This document shows, in pieces, positions 10,395 through 21,796 of a stretch of 32,658 nt of DNA. The notes under the pieces are model-generated. The model worked only from the letters and a program-made list of their open reading frames with translations, searched no databases and was not told where the DNA came from. Each line of letters begins with the position of its first letter. Within the stretch, counting starts at the first letter, position 1. The DNA is from Scenedesmus sp. ARA3 (lineage: Eukaryota > Chlorophyta > Chlorophyceae > Sphaeropleales > Scenedesmaceae). The DNA is taken from the NCBI GenBank assembly GCA_004335835.1, contig RWJK01000781.1, forward strand, positions 1 to 32,658. The letters are read 5' to 3'. The translations under genes were made by a program, and so were the position numbers.

Positions 10395-13300
10395 GGTGAG
10401 CATATCATGCGCCATGCTGGGGCTCCTGAACACCAGGTGGCTCTCCTCAGGAATCTTCCACAGCCTGCACAGAAGCAGCAGCAGGGTGAAGATATCGTAC
10501 ACATGCAGTGCAAGACCCAGCAGCCACAGTAGCCGTAATCCCTGGCGGCAGCAAGACACACGCATCACGTGCAGCGATTAATCACCTGCACATGCGCTGT
10601 GACGCACGCTGACGCTGCGTGCTGGCTTCACAGCTCTCTCTGGCAACTTACAGCAGGTCCCAGAACACGCATACAGATCTACACATCAACTATAGACCAG
10701 GGAGTCTGCTGGTCCAGCGTTGCTTGAAGGTGCGCAGCCCTGCTTACTGTATAGTCATTTCACATCAGCGCTGAGCTAGCTCACCTGCACGTGTGGTCGT
10801 GCCCCACGCTGACCACCCGCTCCGCGCGCGCAGCATCCAGCGCAAACACTTCCGCCTGGTGGCCAAACAGCGTGTCCACGTAGGCACCATCATCCAGGCT
10901 CCAGATCTTCACAGTCCTGCAAGCAGTGGGAAGTTCGCAGTGGACAGTGAGAACAATGTTATCTAGTGCCCAAACAGCGTGTCAACATACGCGCCGTCAT
11001 CTAGGCTCCAGATCTTCACAGTCCTGCGAGCAGTGGGAAGTTCGCAGTGGACAATGAGAACAATTTTACCTAATGCCCAGACAGCGTGTCCATGTACGCG
11101 CCGTCATCCAGGCTCCAGGTTTTTGCTGTCCTGCAAGCAGTGGGAAGTTCTCTGTGGTAGCGTAGTTGCCGTAAACATTTGGCACGGCAATATGCGAGCT
11201 TGCTGCTGGTGCCACATGTCGTCACTGACATAAACCCCGCTCTTGATGAGCCGCGCACACCTGTTGCAGCCGCAGCTGTACTGCTCGCTTTGATTCTTAC
11301 ATGGCGCCTGCATGTACTTGCGCATGCATTTGCAGAACGATGTAACCACAGTTATAGATTTTATTTCCGTTGTATGATTTATGCCCCATTCTCACCTGTC
11401 GAAGCCGCTGCTGTACAGCGTGTGTGTGCCCTCCCTGAAGGCCAGGCCGGACACCTGGTCACGGTGGCCCGGGTAGCTCTGCAGCAGCAGCAAGGCAGGA
11501 ACATGAATAGTGACTTACTTGCAGAGCCTATGGCGTGGGCTGTGCCGCCACTGGAAACCAGGTCACATGCTAACTTGCAGTGACAAAGGCAGTGACAAAG
11601 GCAGCGGCCAACCCCAAGACCCACCTGCACGTGTGTGCCGCTGCCTGCCTCAAACACATGCACCATCTTGTCCCCTCCTCCAACTGCAGGAACCTGCCAT
11701 CACTGCTGACTGCTGCTGCGAGCAGGCTGCTGGTGGCACACATTCACTGAAACTGTCAACTGCAAGACAGAATTCCGCTGTCTTGCAACTACCATTGCCG
11801 CCACTTTGCACCAGCAGACCACCTGTAGCCTTGATCACACCCCCAAAGGTGTTGAAACATAGGAAAAATAACCGGTCGACTCAAATCCTCTCACCTGCAC
11901 GTGTGTGCCGCTGCCTGCTTCAAACACATGCACCATCTTGTCCCCTCCTCCAACTGCCAGGTACCTGCCGTCACTGCTGACTGCTGCTGCGAGCAGGCTG
12001 CTTGTTGCATTCATGCGTGGTCCCTTCCGCACCCAGTCTGCGGTGGTGCCTGCTGCTGCTGCCGCTGCCTTGGTGGCCTTGCTACCAGGCCTGCAGGCAT
12101 GCAAAGCACCGTGTAATATGTGAGGATTGAGGAGACACAACGGACATCGGAGTTGCACTAGCATGCACTGCTGCGACTCGGCAGAGTTCAGAGTGCAGCG
12201 GCATAGGTGGGCAAAGCAGCAGCGTACACGGGCAACATCTGCGAGCCGATCATCAGCAAGCACTGCCCAGCTGTCCAGCAAGTGCACTTCCTGCAAGCAC
12301 TACCCTGCTGATGGTTGCCCTCCTGCAGCTGCTCTCGTGCTGTAAGCAAGCACAGATTGTTGTTCATGCAGGCACCAATCACCGCACCAGCTGCGTGCAC
12401 TGCATCGTCTCCGCATCCCCTTCCAAACTGCTACTAAAAGCATCACACAAGCAACACAGCACAGCACAAAGCAGTGCCATGAGCATCATTCCTGCACTCA
12501 CCACACTAGCTGCGTGCGCTGCATTGTCTCCACATCCCACTTCAGAATGCTACTGGATGCAATGCAGCAGTGACAAAACAAGCACAAAGCAGTGCTGCAG
12601 GCGCCGTTCCTGCACTCACCGCACCAGCTGCGTGCGCTGCATCGTCTCCACATCCCACTTCAGAATGCTGCCATCTTTTGACACTGTGAAGGCCACCGCC
12701 TCATCTGCTGTCAGTGCCAGCGCAGTAGGGCTCAACCGATGAGCCCTCGAAAAGCGGCCGCTGCCATACAGCACGCTGCTGCTGCGGCTGCTGCTGCTGC
12801 TGCTGCTGGTGGCGGCTGCGGCGGGCTGCTGCGGCAGCAGCAGCCGGTGTGCTAGTCGCCGCTGCAGGCGGCCTTGCGCCTGCGAGGTTAAGATGGGCAG
12901 CAGGTTTGCATGCATGCAGAAGTGTGACTGGGTGACATGACGTGCGTAGCTTGAGGGAACACCTGGCCACAATTTCAAGGTGCCCCTGCAGGCGACCTTG
13001 CGCCTGCAATTTACAGGGCAGGCAGTGGCCGGTGTGTACAAAGCTTGATCAGTGCTGAGTGATGATTGGTAGGATGTGCCGCAGCATTGTCAATCAGTCA
13101 GATGCTAAGGAAGCTTGGGATAAGAACACGACGGCATCAGCTCTGCTATGTAAGCCTCAATCAGATACTGCTGCTGCTGCTGCAACTACTACTTCTGATG
13201 CTGCTGCTGCTCAACATATGTGGATTGTCAGAATGTGTCCTCACCTCCAGCGCATCCTGCCGCAGCTTCTCAGCCAGCTCATCGTCATCCAGCCCAGCTG

Positions 13301-13520
13301 CTGCTGCGCCATCAGCATCCCTTTATGGTAGTGAGTTCCCAGCATATTCAAAGGTAACATGTTATGTGACAAATCCTCACCTCCAGTGCGTCCTGGCGCA
13401 GCTTCTCAGCTAGCTCATCGTCATCCAGGCCCGCTGCTGCTGCTGCGCCATCAGCATCGTCCTCGTCGTCACCGCCCTGCGTGGCTGCCCTCAAGTCTTC
13501 CAGGTAGGCGCGTGCTGCAG

Positions 13521-13563
<43 letters not shown>

Positions 13564-14337
13564 CAGCATCAGCATCAGCATCAGCAGCAGCACCAGCAGC
13601 AGTGGCGGCAGCAGAAGCAGGAGCTGGTTCAGCAGCAGCAGGCACAGAAATCGGCTGCTACACTCGAGTTTCAGTTGATGCGTGCTGCGTGTGTAATTGC
13701 TGTACAGCATACGCTGAGAGTAATGCGTCACACCTGACGGCTGCTGTGCCCCTGTGACACTTGATTGTGCTGTCTTTTCAGACATACTATGCATGCATCA
13801 CGCTGCGTAGGCAATTGCTTGAACTGCGTCTGGTGGCGTTCTGGTGAGAACTCCTGATGAACAGAACTGCACCTGGCCAATCAGCTGCTAACAAACCACT
13901 CAAGCTGCTGTTAAGCAGCATGTCTGCGTTGAGGGCGGACGTGCAACTGCCTGAGCATGACTCCTGGATGCTACTGCCGCTGCTGCTGCTGCTGCCCAGG
14001 CTGCTGCGGCTGCTGCATGGTGTTCGGTATGCTGCTCTGTTTACATGTGCGTACATTAAGCGGCTGCATGACCTCCTGGAGAAGCAACAAAGGCTTCAAA
14101 TGCATTGTGAATCGCTGTCATATCTTCATTCATGCAACTAATGTGTTTACTCACCCAGCCTGATACGTTTCTGCTCTGCTGTTTCCTGCTGCTCCTCATC
14201 CTCCTCGCTTTCCTGCTGTCTGTTCTTGGCTTCGTCGTCATCAACTAGAAAGAAATTTGCGTTCTCGTCTGCTTCATCTTCTTTGCGTGACCGTTTGCGG
14301 CCTGCACCAGCAGCTGCCTTGGTTGAGCGCTTTGCCA

Positions 14338-14338
<1 letters not shown>
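9017..14338 (-). CDS. RRP9: U3 snoRNP WD40 protein RRP9 / U3-55K
   Basis: A nucleolar beta-propeller that binds U3 snoRNA box B/C and acts in 18S rRNA processing. Exons in transcript order are 14338-14155, 13514-13381, 12879-12620, 12090-11895, 11478-11396, 10916-10785, 10193-10073 and 9532-9017 (stop TAG 9017-9019). The total is 1626 nt, 541 aa, and every junction phase agrees. The N-terminus is basic then acidic (MAKRSTKAAAGAGRKRSRK), as in a nuclear protein, then ETAEQKRIRL and ARAYLEDLR, matching the RRP9 ETA-EK-LRLA-YLEQL region. WD repeats follow: FTVSKDGSILKWDVET, YLAVGGGDKMVHVFEAG, GHRDQVSGLAFREGTHTLYS, RTVKIWSLDDGAYVDTLFGH and the RRP9 signature RLWKIPEESHLVF. The C-terminus keeps AALGQEPRLGRWGRV. 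Algal oddities are Ser/Ala runs in exon 3 and an Ala/Asp-rich loop in exon 8. An in-frame ATG at 14383 would add a poly-Ser leader encoded by a CAG repeat. Confidence 0.93.
9640..9671 (-). repeat. Echo of the RRP9 exon 8 5' edge
   Basis: On the minus strand this reads a gtgcag acceptor then VWNTMKQKP, a copy of the start of exon 8 (VWNTMKKKP at 9532). It lies upstream in intron 7. Only about 30 bases are retained. Confidence 0.8.
9820..10022 (-). repeat. Two echoes of the RRP9 exon 7 3' edge
   Basis: Copies at about 9820-9880 and 9962-10022 repeat the last 20 codons of exon 7 (SYVTGNEWVSGGADGSLQ) with its gtgggt donor. They carry small changes (NEW to NDW, VSG to FSG). They lie downstream of the true donor at 10072/10073, so they are intronic. 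Donor-to-donor spacing is 111 and 142 bp. Confidence 0.88.
10197..10283 (-). repeat. (CAG)29 microsatellite, CTG in transcript sense
   Basis: Twenty-nine uninterrupted CAG units on the plus strand. In the RRP9 transcript this is (CTG)29 placed directly before the ctgcag acceptor of exon 7, where a polypyrimidine tract is expected. Confidence 0.97.
10304..10464 (-). repeat. Two echoes of the RRP9 exon 7 5' edge with a second CAG run
   Basis: Copies at about 10304-10355 and 10411-10464 encode LWKIPEESHLVFRSPSM behind cag acceptors, near-identical to the start of exon 7. A (CAG)10 run at 10362-10391 precedes the first copy's acceptor in transcript sense, so the repeat sits at the same place in two units. 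Acceptor spacing is 162 bp (inflated by the CAG expansion) and 109 bp. Confidence 0.9.
10960..11135 (-). repeat. Two echoes of the RRP9 exon 6 5' edge
   Basis: Near 10970-11025 and 11080-11135 the minus strand reads cag, then RTVKIWSLDDGAYVDTLFGH in the first copy and a TAKTWSLDDGAYMDTLSGH-like version in the second. The true exon 6 starts at 10916. Flanking intron sequence (gcagtgggaagttc) is duplicated with each unit. Confidence 0.85.
11625..11742 (-). repeat. Echo of the RRP9 exon 4 3' edge
   Basis: The minus strand repeats LLAAAVSSDG then KMVHVFEAGSGTHVQ with its gtgggt donor, downstream of real exon 4 (11895-12090). The middle is damaged: 'aactgcaggaacctgcc' replaces 'aactgccaggtacctgcc'. 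This damage marks it as the non-functional copy. Confidence 0.85.
12381..12570 (-). repeat. Two echoes of the RRP9 exon 3 3' edge
   Basis: Copies near 12381-12432 and 12507-12560 repeat the codons SILKWDVETMQRTQLV with substitutions, downstream of the true donor at 12619/12620. The duplicated unit includes intron bases (gcactcaccgcaccagctgc). Confidence 0.8.
12975..13012 (-). repeat. Echo of the RRP9 exon 3 5' edge
   Basis: The minus strand reads a ctgcag-like junction followed by AQGRLQG, a copy of AQGRLQR at the start of exon 3 (12879). It lies upstream in intron 2. Confidence 0.7.
13240..13318 (-). repeat. Echo of the RRP9 exon 2 3' edge
   Basis: The minus strand reads ADGAAAAGLDDDELAEKLRQ then DALE and a gtgagg donor, matching the end of exon 2 (13381) with a few base changes. 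Spacing from donor to donor is about 130 bp. It lies in intron 2, downstream of the true donor. Confidence 0.9.
13526..13561 (-). repeat. (CAG)12 run just upstream of the RRP9 exon 2 acceptor
   Basis: Twelve CAG units on the plus strand, so CTG in the transcript, separated from the exon 2 acceptor (13515-13517) by a few bases. It has the same arrangement as the run before exon 7. Confidence 0.95.

Positions 14339-14339
<1 letters not shown>

Positions 14340-14369
<30 letters not shown>
14340..14369 (-). repeat. (CTG)10 run in the RRP9 leader
   Basis: Ten CTG units on the plus strand end two bases before the RRP9 start codon (ATG 14338-14336). In transcript sense they are CAG/AGC. If translation starts at the in-frame ATG at 14383, the run encodes a poly-Ser stretch; otherwise it is 5' UTR. 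Confidence 0.9.
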
Positions 14370-14383
14370 ATAGCTTGCTGCAC

Positions 14384-15214
14384 AATCGAAGCGAAAGCAA
14401 TACGTCAGACATGCAGCAACGAAGCTCGAATGATGAAACAAACTATTGTATTGCACATCATGCTATTGCCCAGCCTCCGACAGCAACAGCGGGCCGTCAT
14501 GCCGTATGTCACTTTCGACCTCGAGACGTACAGAGGTTGGTTTTAGTAATAACAAAGACATCAACAAATTTTAACAAGCTGAGGTACTTTAAGACCTTGC
14601 AGGAGATGGATTGCACTCCACTGGTCTCTGTCTGACCATGCATGGCACTAAATCCAGGAAAGCTGATGTGACCTTGATCAAACCATGTTGAAGCTTACAC
14701 AATAAACATGTATCACATTGGATTAACCGAGTTCATTGTTCTTCTACTGGCTAAGGTGGCCCTGGACAGGGCTGGCAGGTATTTCAGATGGGTATAAGTC
14801 GCCTCAGGCAACAGGTGGGTAGAGTTGATGCGCTTGGTGCCGTGTTGGCTGCAGAAATTGAAACACAACAACATTTCAATAGTGCAGAGACGCCTGCACA
14901 CGCTAAACCCAGCTGTCGGAGCAGCAGAGTCTTGGCTGTACAGCAGGGTTACATTAAAGTTGTTTAGGAACAACCCTGAACCCGATCTTCAGTTTGACGA
15001 ACTCAACACGGTGTGTCAAATGGTTGTCGAACCGACAAATGCTATTATAAGCTTGCTGCAGCTGTGATCTTATGCCTGTCATCAGGCTCCGTTGCACTGC
15101 TGTCCTGCCGCGCATTGAGTCGTGCTTTTCGGATCCAAAGCTTTCTACATAACATAAACCTAACTATCTGCGCAAACGTTGCATACGTCGCTGTTCCACG
15201 TCTGAAAGCACGCC
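14384..15214. promoter_or_regulatory. Divergent intergenic region between RRP9 and LCYE
   Basis: The two genes are transcribed away from each other from this 831-bp gap, so both core promoters and 5' UTRs must lie here. No coding segment is recognised. The region is AT-richer than its flanks. No specific box could be assigned with confidence. Confidence 0.6.
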
Positions 15215-18200
15215 ATGCTACTCAACCCCACCAAGATCAGTGCCTGGCATCTCAACGGTACAAATGCTCGTAAAGCATTTCGTGCGGCAACTCCGTCGAA
15301 ATGCGGCAGCAGGCGCAGCAGCAGCGCCAAAGCAGTGGCGGAGCCTGCTGTAGCCCCTGCTGCAGCTCCAGCAGCAGAGGTTGCTTCGCTGGACTACAAT
15401 CAGCTCGTGCGCGAGGGCCATTACGAAGCCCCACTGGTTCAGGAGCAGGTGTGTGGCTGCGCAGACGCTGCTGCTGTTGCAACAGTATGCAGCGTGGTTT
15501 GGGACATGTGCTGGCTATGCCAACAGCATGCCCATGGTGTTCTGGTGACCCACTTTCTGTGGTGCATACCGTAGTTCTGCCAGGACTGAAAAGCACATTG
15601 AAGATAGCAATGTCGTCCTTGTTTATTTGGTTGCTTTGTTGCAGCTGAGCACAGGAGCTGAACTGGTGCTTGGCAGGCATTTGTGCACAGCACAGCACAG
15701 CATAGTGCCACGCAGGCAGGCCGTGTGGTCTCAATCCCACACGCGTCCTTGCACCTGTTTGCATCACACAAACCCATCACACCTTTGAATGCACCCTCTA
15801 ACCACCAGCACCAGTTTGCTGACTCCTGATAGTCTGGTGTCAACTGTCACGTCTGGGTGTTGCAGCTCTGATATGAATAGTACGCTTCGCTGCTGCCTGC
15901 ACTGGCTCCTGGCAGCTTCGAGCAATCATATGCATAATTAAATAAAACTCATATAAATGGCGAGATGCAGGCGCCGTTCCACCCTCTCATACACCTCTCT
16001 GTGTCACAATCTGTCCACCCTGCAGCACACTGAACGCCCCAGACAAGCTGCTGGCTCTGCCGCCTCGTCTTGCACACTGTCTTCATGTGTTATGTTCTCA
16101 CCACCCTGCTTGTTACTGTGCCACTCCCCTGATGCTGCAATGCAGGCCAGCAAGCAGGACTCCAAGCAGCCGGCAATCGCCTCGCTGCTGCCAGCGCTGG
16201 CCCCTGGCAGCAGCATGGATGCACTGGTGGTGGGCTGCGGGCACCTTCTCACCTCCTCTAACACCCCACTTTGTCACACATTGCCCTGCACCCTGCAGGA
16301 CACTGCACGCTTCAGACAAGCTGCTGTTGCTGCCGGCTACTCTTCATCTGCCTGTTATGCTTACCACGCGGCACGCTGCTGTACCATTGCCTCGTAATGC
16401 TTTGCAGGCCAGCAAGCAGGACTCCAAGCAGCCGGCCATTGCGTCGCTGCTGCCTGCGCTGGCCCCTGGCAGCAGCGTGGATGCGCTGGTGGTGGGCTGC
16501 GGGCCTGCAGGCATTTCCCAATAACCTTTCTGTCCCACCTTTCCCACCTTTCGTACACTGTAATGTCCTCCAGGCGAGTCGCTGACTCTGTCGGCTCCTC
16601 CTCTCCTGCTTGTGTGCCTGTGATGTCCTTACCACGCTGTGTCCTGCTGCATCGCTGCCGCATGATGCAGGCCAGCAAGCACGACTCCAAGCAGCCGGCC
16701 ATTGCGTTGCTGCTGCCAGCACTGGCCCCTGGCAGCAGCGTTGACGCACTGGTGGTGGGCTGCGGGCCTGCAGGCATTTATTTGGCGGCACAGCTGGCAG
16801 ACAAGGGCCTGAAAGTGGGGCTTGTGGGTGAGTGGGGAAGCTGTTGGTGGTGGTGGTTGGGTGTAATTGGTGTCTAGTGTCTAGGTGGTGGGCTGCGGGC
16901 CTGCAGGCATTTAATTGGCAGCACAACTGGCAGAGAAGGGCCTGAAAGTGGGGCTTGTGGGTGAGTGGGGAAGCTGTTAATGATGATGATGTTTGTTGCT
17001 GGCATTTAGGTGGGCTGCGGGCCTGCAGGCATTAATTGGCGGCGCAGCTGGCCGAAAAAATGGATGAAACTCGGCCTTGTGGGTGAGTGCAGCTGCAGCT
17101 GCTGCAGCAGCAGCATAAGATGATCATTTAGCAGCAGCATGTGGTTTATTGGCGCTGCGTGCCATATGAATTGGGTGCTCAGGTAGCTGGTGTAGTTGTG
17201 GGTTGTGGGCTGCCGGCCTGCAGGCATTTATGTGGCAGCACAGCTGGCAGAGAAGGGCCTGAAAGTTGGCCTCGTGGGTGAGTTCAACAGCTGTAAGTGA
17301 CAATTGTCTGATTAGATGGTGTCCAGGTGGTGGGCTGGGGGCCTGCAGCACAGCTGGCAGGGAAGGGCCTGAAAGTGGGGCTTGTGGGTGAGTTGAGGGG
17401 CTGTCAGTGGTGGTTGTTTGGTGCAATTGGGTCTAGGTGGTGGGCTGCGGGCCTGCAGGCATGTATTTGGCAGCACAGCTGGCAGAGAAAGCCTGAAAGT
17501 GGGCCTTGTGGGTGAGTGGGGAAGCTGGTAGTGGTGGTTGGTTGATGTAATTGGTGTCTAGGTGGTGGGCTGCGGGCGTGCAGGCATCTACTTGGCGGCA
17601 CAGCTGGCAGAGAAGGGCCTGAAAGTGGGGCTTGTGGGTGAGTAGGGAAGCTGTTGGTGGTGGTTGTTTGGCGTAGTTCTGGTGTCTGGGTGGTGGGCTG
17701 CGGGCCTGCAGGCATCTACTTGGCGGCACAGCTGGCAGAGAAGGGCCTGAACGTGGGGCTTGTGGGTGAGTAGGAAAGCTGTTGGTGGTGGTTGTTTGGC
17801 GTAGTTCTGGTGTCTAGGTGGTGGGCTGCGGGCCTGCAGGCATCTACTTGGCGGCACAGCTGGCAGAGAAAGCCTGAAAGTGGGCCTTGTGGGTGAGTGG
17901 GGAAGCTGTTAGTGGTGGCTGTTTGGTGTTATTGGTGTCTGGGTGGTGGGCTGCGGGCCTGCAGGCATGGATTTGGCGGCACAGCTGGCAGAGAAGGGCC
18001 TGAAAGTGGGCCTTGTGGGTGAGTGGGGGGGCTGCTGGTGCTGGTTGTTTGGTGTAGTTGGTGTCTGGGTGGTGGGCTGCGGGCCTGCAGGAATCTACTT
18101 GGCAGCACAGCTGGCAGACAAGGGCTTGAAAGTGGGCCTTGTGGGTGAGTGGGGAAGCTGTTGGTGGTGGTTGTTTGATGTAATAGGTGTCTAGGTGGTG

Positions 18201-21200
18201 GGCTGCGGGCCTGCAGGCATTTATTTGGCGCCACAGCTGGCAGAGAAGGGCCTGAAAGTGGGGCTCGTGGGTGAGTGCAGCAGCTGTTCCTGGTGGTTGT
18301 TTGGTGTAGTTAGTGTCTGGGTGGTGGGCTGCGGGCCTGCAGGCATGTATTTGGCAACACAGCTGGCAGGAAAGGGCATGAAAGTGGGCCTTGTGGGTGA
18401 GTGGGGAAGCTGTTAGTGGTGGCTGTTTGGTATAGTTGGTGTCTAGGTGGTGGGCTGCGGGCCTGCAGGCATCTACTTGGCAACACAGCTGGCAGAGAAC
18501 GGCCTGGATGTTGGGCTTGTGGGTGAGTGGGGAAGCTGTTATTGGTGGTTGTTTGGTGTAGTTGGTGTCTAAGTGGTGGGCTGCAGGGGACATCTACTTG
18601 GCAGCACAGCTGGCACAGAAGGGCCTGAAAGTGGGCCTTGTGGGTGAGTGGGGGAGCTGCTGGTGGTGGTTGTTTGGTGTAGTTGGTGTCTAGGTGGTGG
18701 GCTGCGGGCCTGTATGCATCTACTTGGCAGCACAGCTGGCAGAGATGGGCCTGAAAGTGGGCCTTGTGGGCGAGTGCAGCAGCTGGCAGTGGTGGTGGCC
18801 GTAGAATGTCAGCAGCAGCAGCAGCGGCAGCAGGACGTGACGGCCCAATTTGAACATTTGCGCGTGTGGGTGGATGAGTAAAAAGCCCTGGGCATGGGCG
18901 GCACCAACCCTGAATATCCGACTTGTCATCTAACATGTGACATTGTTATTTCTCTGTTACTTTCAGGTCCTGACGGCCCCTTTGTGAACAACTATGGCGT
19001 GTGGGTGGATGAGTTCAAGGCGCTGGGCATGGGCGGAACGCTGGAGCGGGAGTTCAGCGAGACTTTCTGCTACTTCCAGGAGAAAAAGGAGGTGCGGGAC
19101 TGTTACTTTGTTACGTTAGTTGGCTGTCATTGTAACGTTATCAGGTTGGCTCCTCTGGTGAGGCGCTGGGCATGGGCGGCACACTGGAGCGGGAGTTCAG
19201 TGAGACCTTCTGCTACTTCCAAGAGAAGAAGGAGGTGCAAAGTGGTTGATTTTGTGCATTCAATCAGGTCCTTCATTTATACTAAAACTTGGTTTGGACC
19301 ACTTTTGCGCCGAGCTTGGAGCGGGAGTTCAGCGAGACTTTCTGCTACTTCCAGGAGAAAAAGAAGGTGCGAGACTGTTTTTAAACATGTTGATTGGCTT
19401 GCAATTATAACGTTATCAGGTTTGCTCCTCTGGTGATGTGCTGGGCATGGGTGGCACGCTGGAGCAGAAGTTCAGCCAGACCTTCTGCTACTTCCAGGAG
19501 AAAAAGGAGGTGCGGGGGCATCACTTTTGTATGTTATTTGGCTGCTAATTTCACAATGACAGTGTTTCACTCCTCTGGTGATGCCCTGGGCATGGGCGGC
19601 TTTGAAGATGGTTATCAGGATTGAATATCACGGGATGATTGTGCTACAATGAGGAAATGCTAGGCCGGGGGGTCCAGCCAGGTCTGTTGCGATTTGCAGG
19701 AAAATGGAGTTGCGAGGTGCTGGGCATTTGGGTTAATGCACCATGGACCTACACGACCACCACCTTGCATTTCCATTGAGAAAACTGGAGCTGAAGTGTC
19801 AGCTCTGTCACTGATGCTCTGTCTGTCCTAGAACTCAATTCAACCTGTCTGCACTCATGTTTCAGCATCGCTGCCGCGCGTTGGGTGGGCGTACGGGCGC
19901 GTCAGCAGGCGGCTGCTGCGGGCGCACCTGCTGTGTTATTTTCGTGCACACAGCACCGCACTCACTGCAACTGTTTGTGAAATTTTGTGTGCTGCAGACG
20001 CGTGTCGGGCGTGCCTACGGCCGTTTCAGCAGGCGGCTGCTGCGGGAGCACCTGCTGTGTTATAAGTGTGCACACAGCACCGCAAACACTGCAACTGTTT
20101 ATCTGTGAGACTGTGTGTGCTGCAGACCCGGGTGGGGCGTGCATATGGGCGCGTCAGCAGGCGCCTGCTGCGCGAGCATCTGCTCAAGCTGGCAGCAGCA
20201 GCAGGCGTGCAATACATGGCAGCAGCAGTGGAGGACATCCAAGTTGCGGGCGATGGAGCCACAGCAACAGTCACATGCAGCGGCGGCGCGGCTCTCAGCA
20301 GCAGGTTGGTGGAGAGAGACAGGAGCTGCAATGCTGGGCTGCTCTTGGCTTGATAGTGTACCTTTTTTGGCTGATTTGCCGCATAGCGGTGCTTTATGTT
20401 CTGTCATAAAAGGTGTTGAGCAGCATTGGCTGCCGGCAAAACAGGGGATTTATCAGGAGATTCAACACTGCTGAGGACATCTAAGTGGCAGGGAATGGCG
20501 CCACAGCAACAGTCACCTGCAGCGGCGGCGCCACACTCAGCAGCAGGTGGGTGGATTACCTTTGGAACACGAGCAATGCAAGCGCTGGGCTGCTCTAGAC
20601 ATGATGCTGTGTCTGTCATTGACCAGGCTTTATTGCCAACACGGTGTGGCCTACGTACATGTGTGCACGTCACACTTGTGGCTGCTCCCTGATCTCACTC
20701 TGTTTTAACACACTGCACCACAGGCTGGTCACACTTGCGTCGGGGCAGGCGGCAGGCCGCTTCCTACGCTACGAGGACGGCGCCCCAACAGTTGCTGCTC
20801 AGACAGCATATGGCATCTCACTCTTTTCTCGCACTGTGCCGCAGGCTGGTCACACTTGCGTCGGGCCAGGCAGCAGGCCGCTTCCTGCGCTACAAGGATG
20901 GCGCTCCAACAGTTGCTGCTCAAACAGCATACATCGTCTCACTCTGTTTCAACACACTGCACCACAGGCTGGTCACACTTGCGTCAGGCCAGGCGGCGGG
21001 CCGCTTCCTGCGCTACGAGGACGGCGCCTCTCACCTATCACACTTCTCTTTGCTCCAGCAGGCCTCACTCTTTTCTCACACTGCACCGCAGGCTGGTCAC
21101 ACTTGCGTCAGGCCAGGCGGCCGGCCGCTTCCTGCGCTACGAGGATGGCGCCCCAACAGTTGCTGCTCAAACAGCATATGGCATCGAAGCTGAAGTGCAG

Positions 21201-21746
21201 GGCTATCATGAAGCATATGACTCGTCTTCCATGCTGTTTATGGACTACCGCCGCCACCACAGCGGCCTGTGGGACGGCGCGGCACGCCACCTGGAGCCAG
21301 GTGGGTTGTTACTCTGTTACATTTGTAACAATGTTGTGAATGACAAGTAACGTATCACGCATCGTTCATGCTGTTCATGGACCACCGCCGCCACCACAGC
21401 GGCCTGTGGGACGGAGCCGCACGCCACTTGGAGCCAGGTGGGCTGTTATTTTGTTAAAAGTGTGACAAGTGTTAATAACAAGTTATGGTGCACGCATCAA
21501 TCATGCTTTATGCATTACCGCCGCAACCACACCGGCCTGTGGGACGGCGCAGCACGCCACTTAAACCAGGTGGACGACAGTTTTGTTGTTATGACATATG
21601 TTAGTGACACGTGATGCATGTTGAGCCCATGCCGTTTATGAACCAAAATGTTGATTATGTGTTTCACGGTTCCACAGGCTGGAGACTACAGTGGTAGCAA
21701 GCGCAGCTGAGTGGACATGCATTGTCACACACGACAGAACCTACAA

Positions 21747-21796
<50 letters not shown>

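Noticed and set aside
17844..18593. 249-codon minus-strand frame of repeating 42-residue units
   Set aside because: It is the antisense of the 126-bp LCYE array. Because 126 is a multiple of three, a stop-free antisense frame repeats automatically. No sign of coding on that strand.
16828..18800. A polyprotein-like gene with sixteen Rossmann motifs
   Set aside because: Several copies have frameshifts or deletions, the 76-nt unit would shift frame when included once, and the phase-matched LCYE model skips them all.
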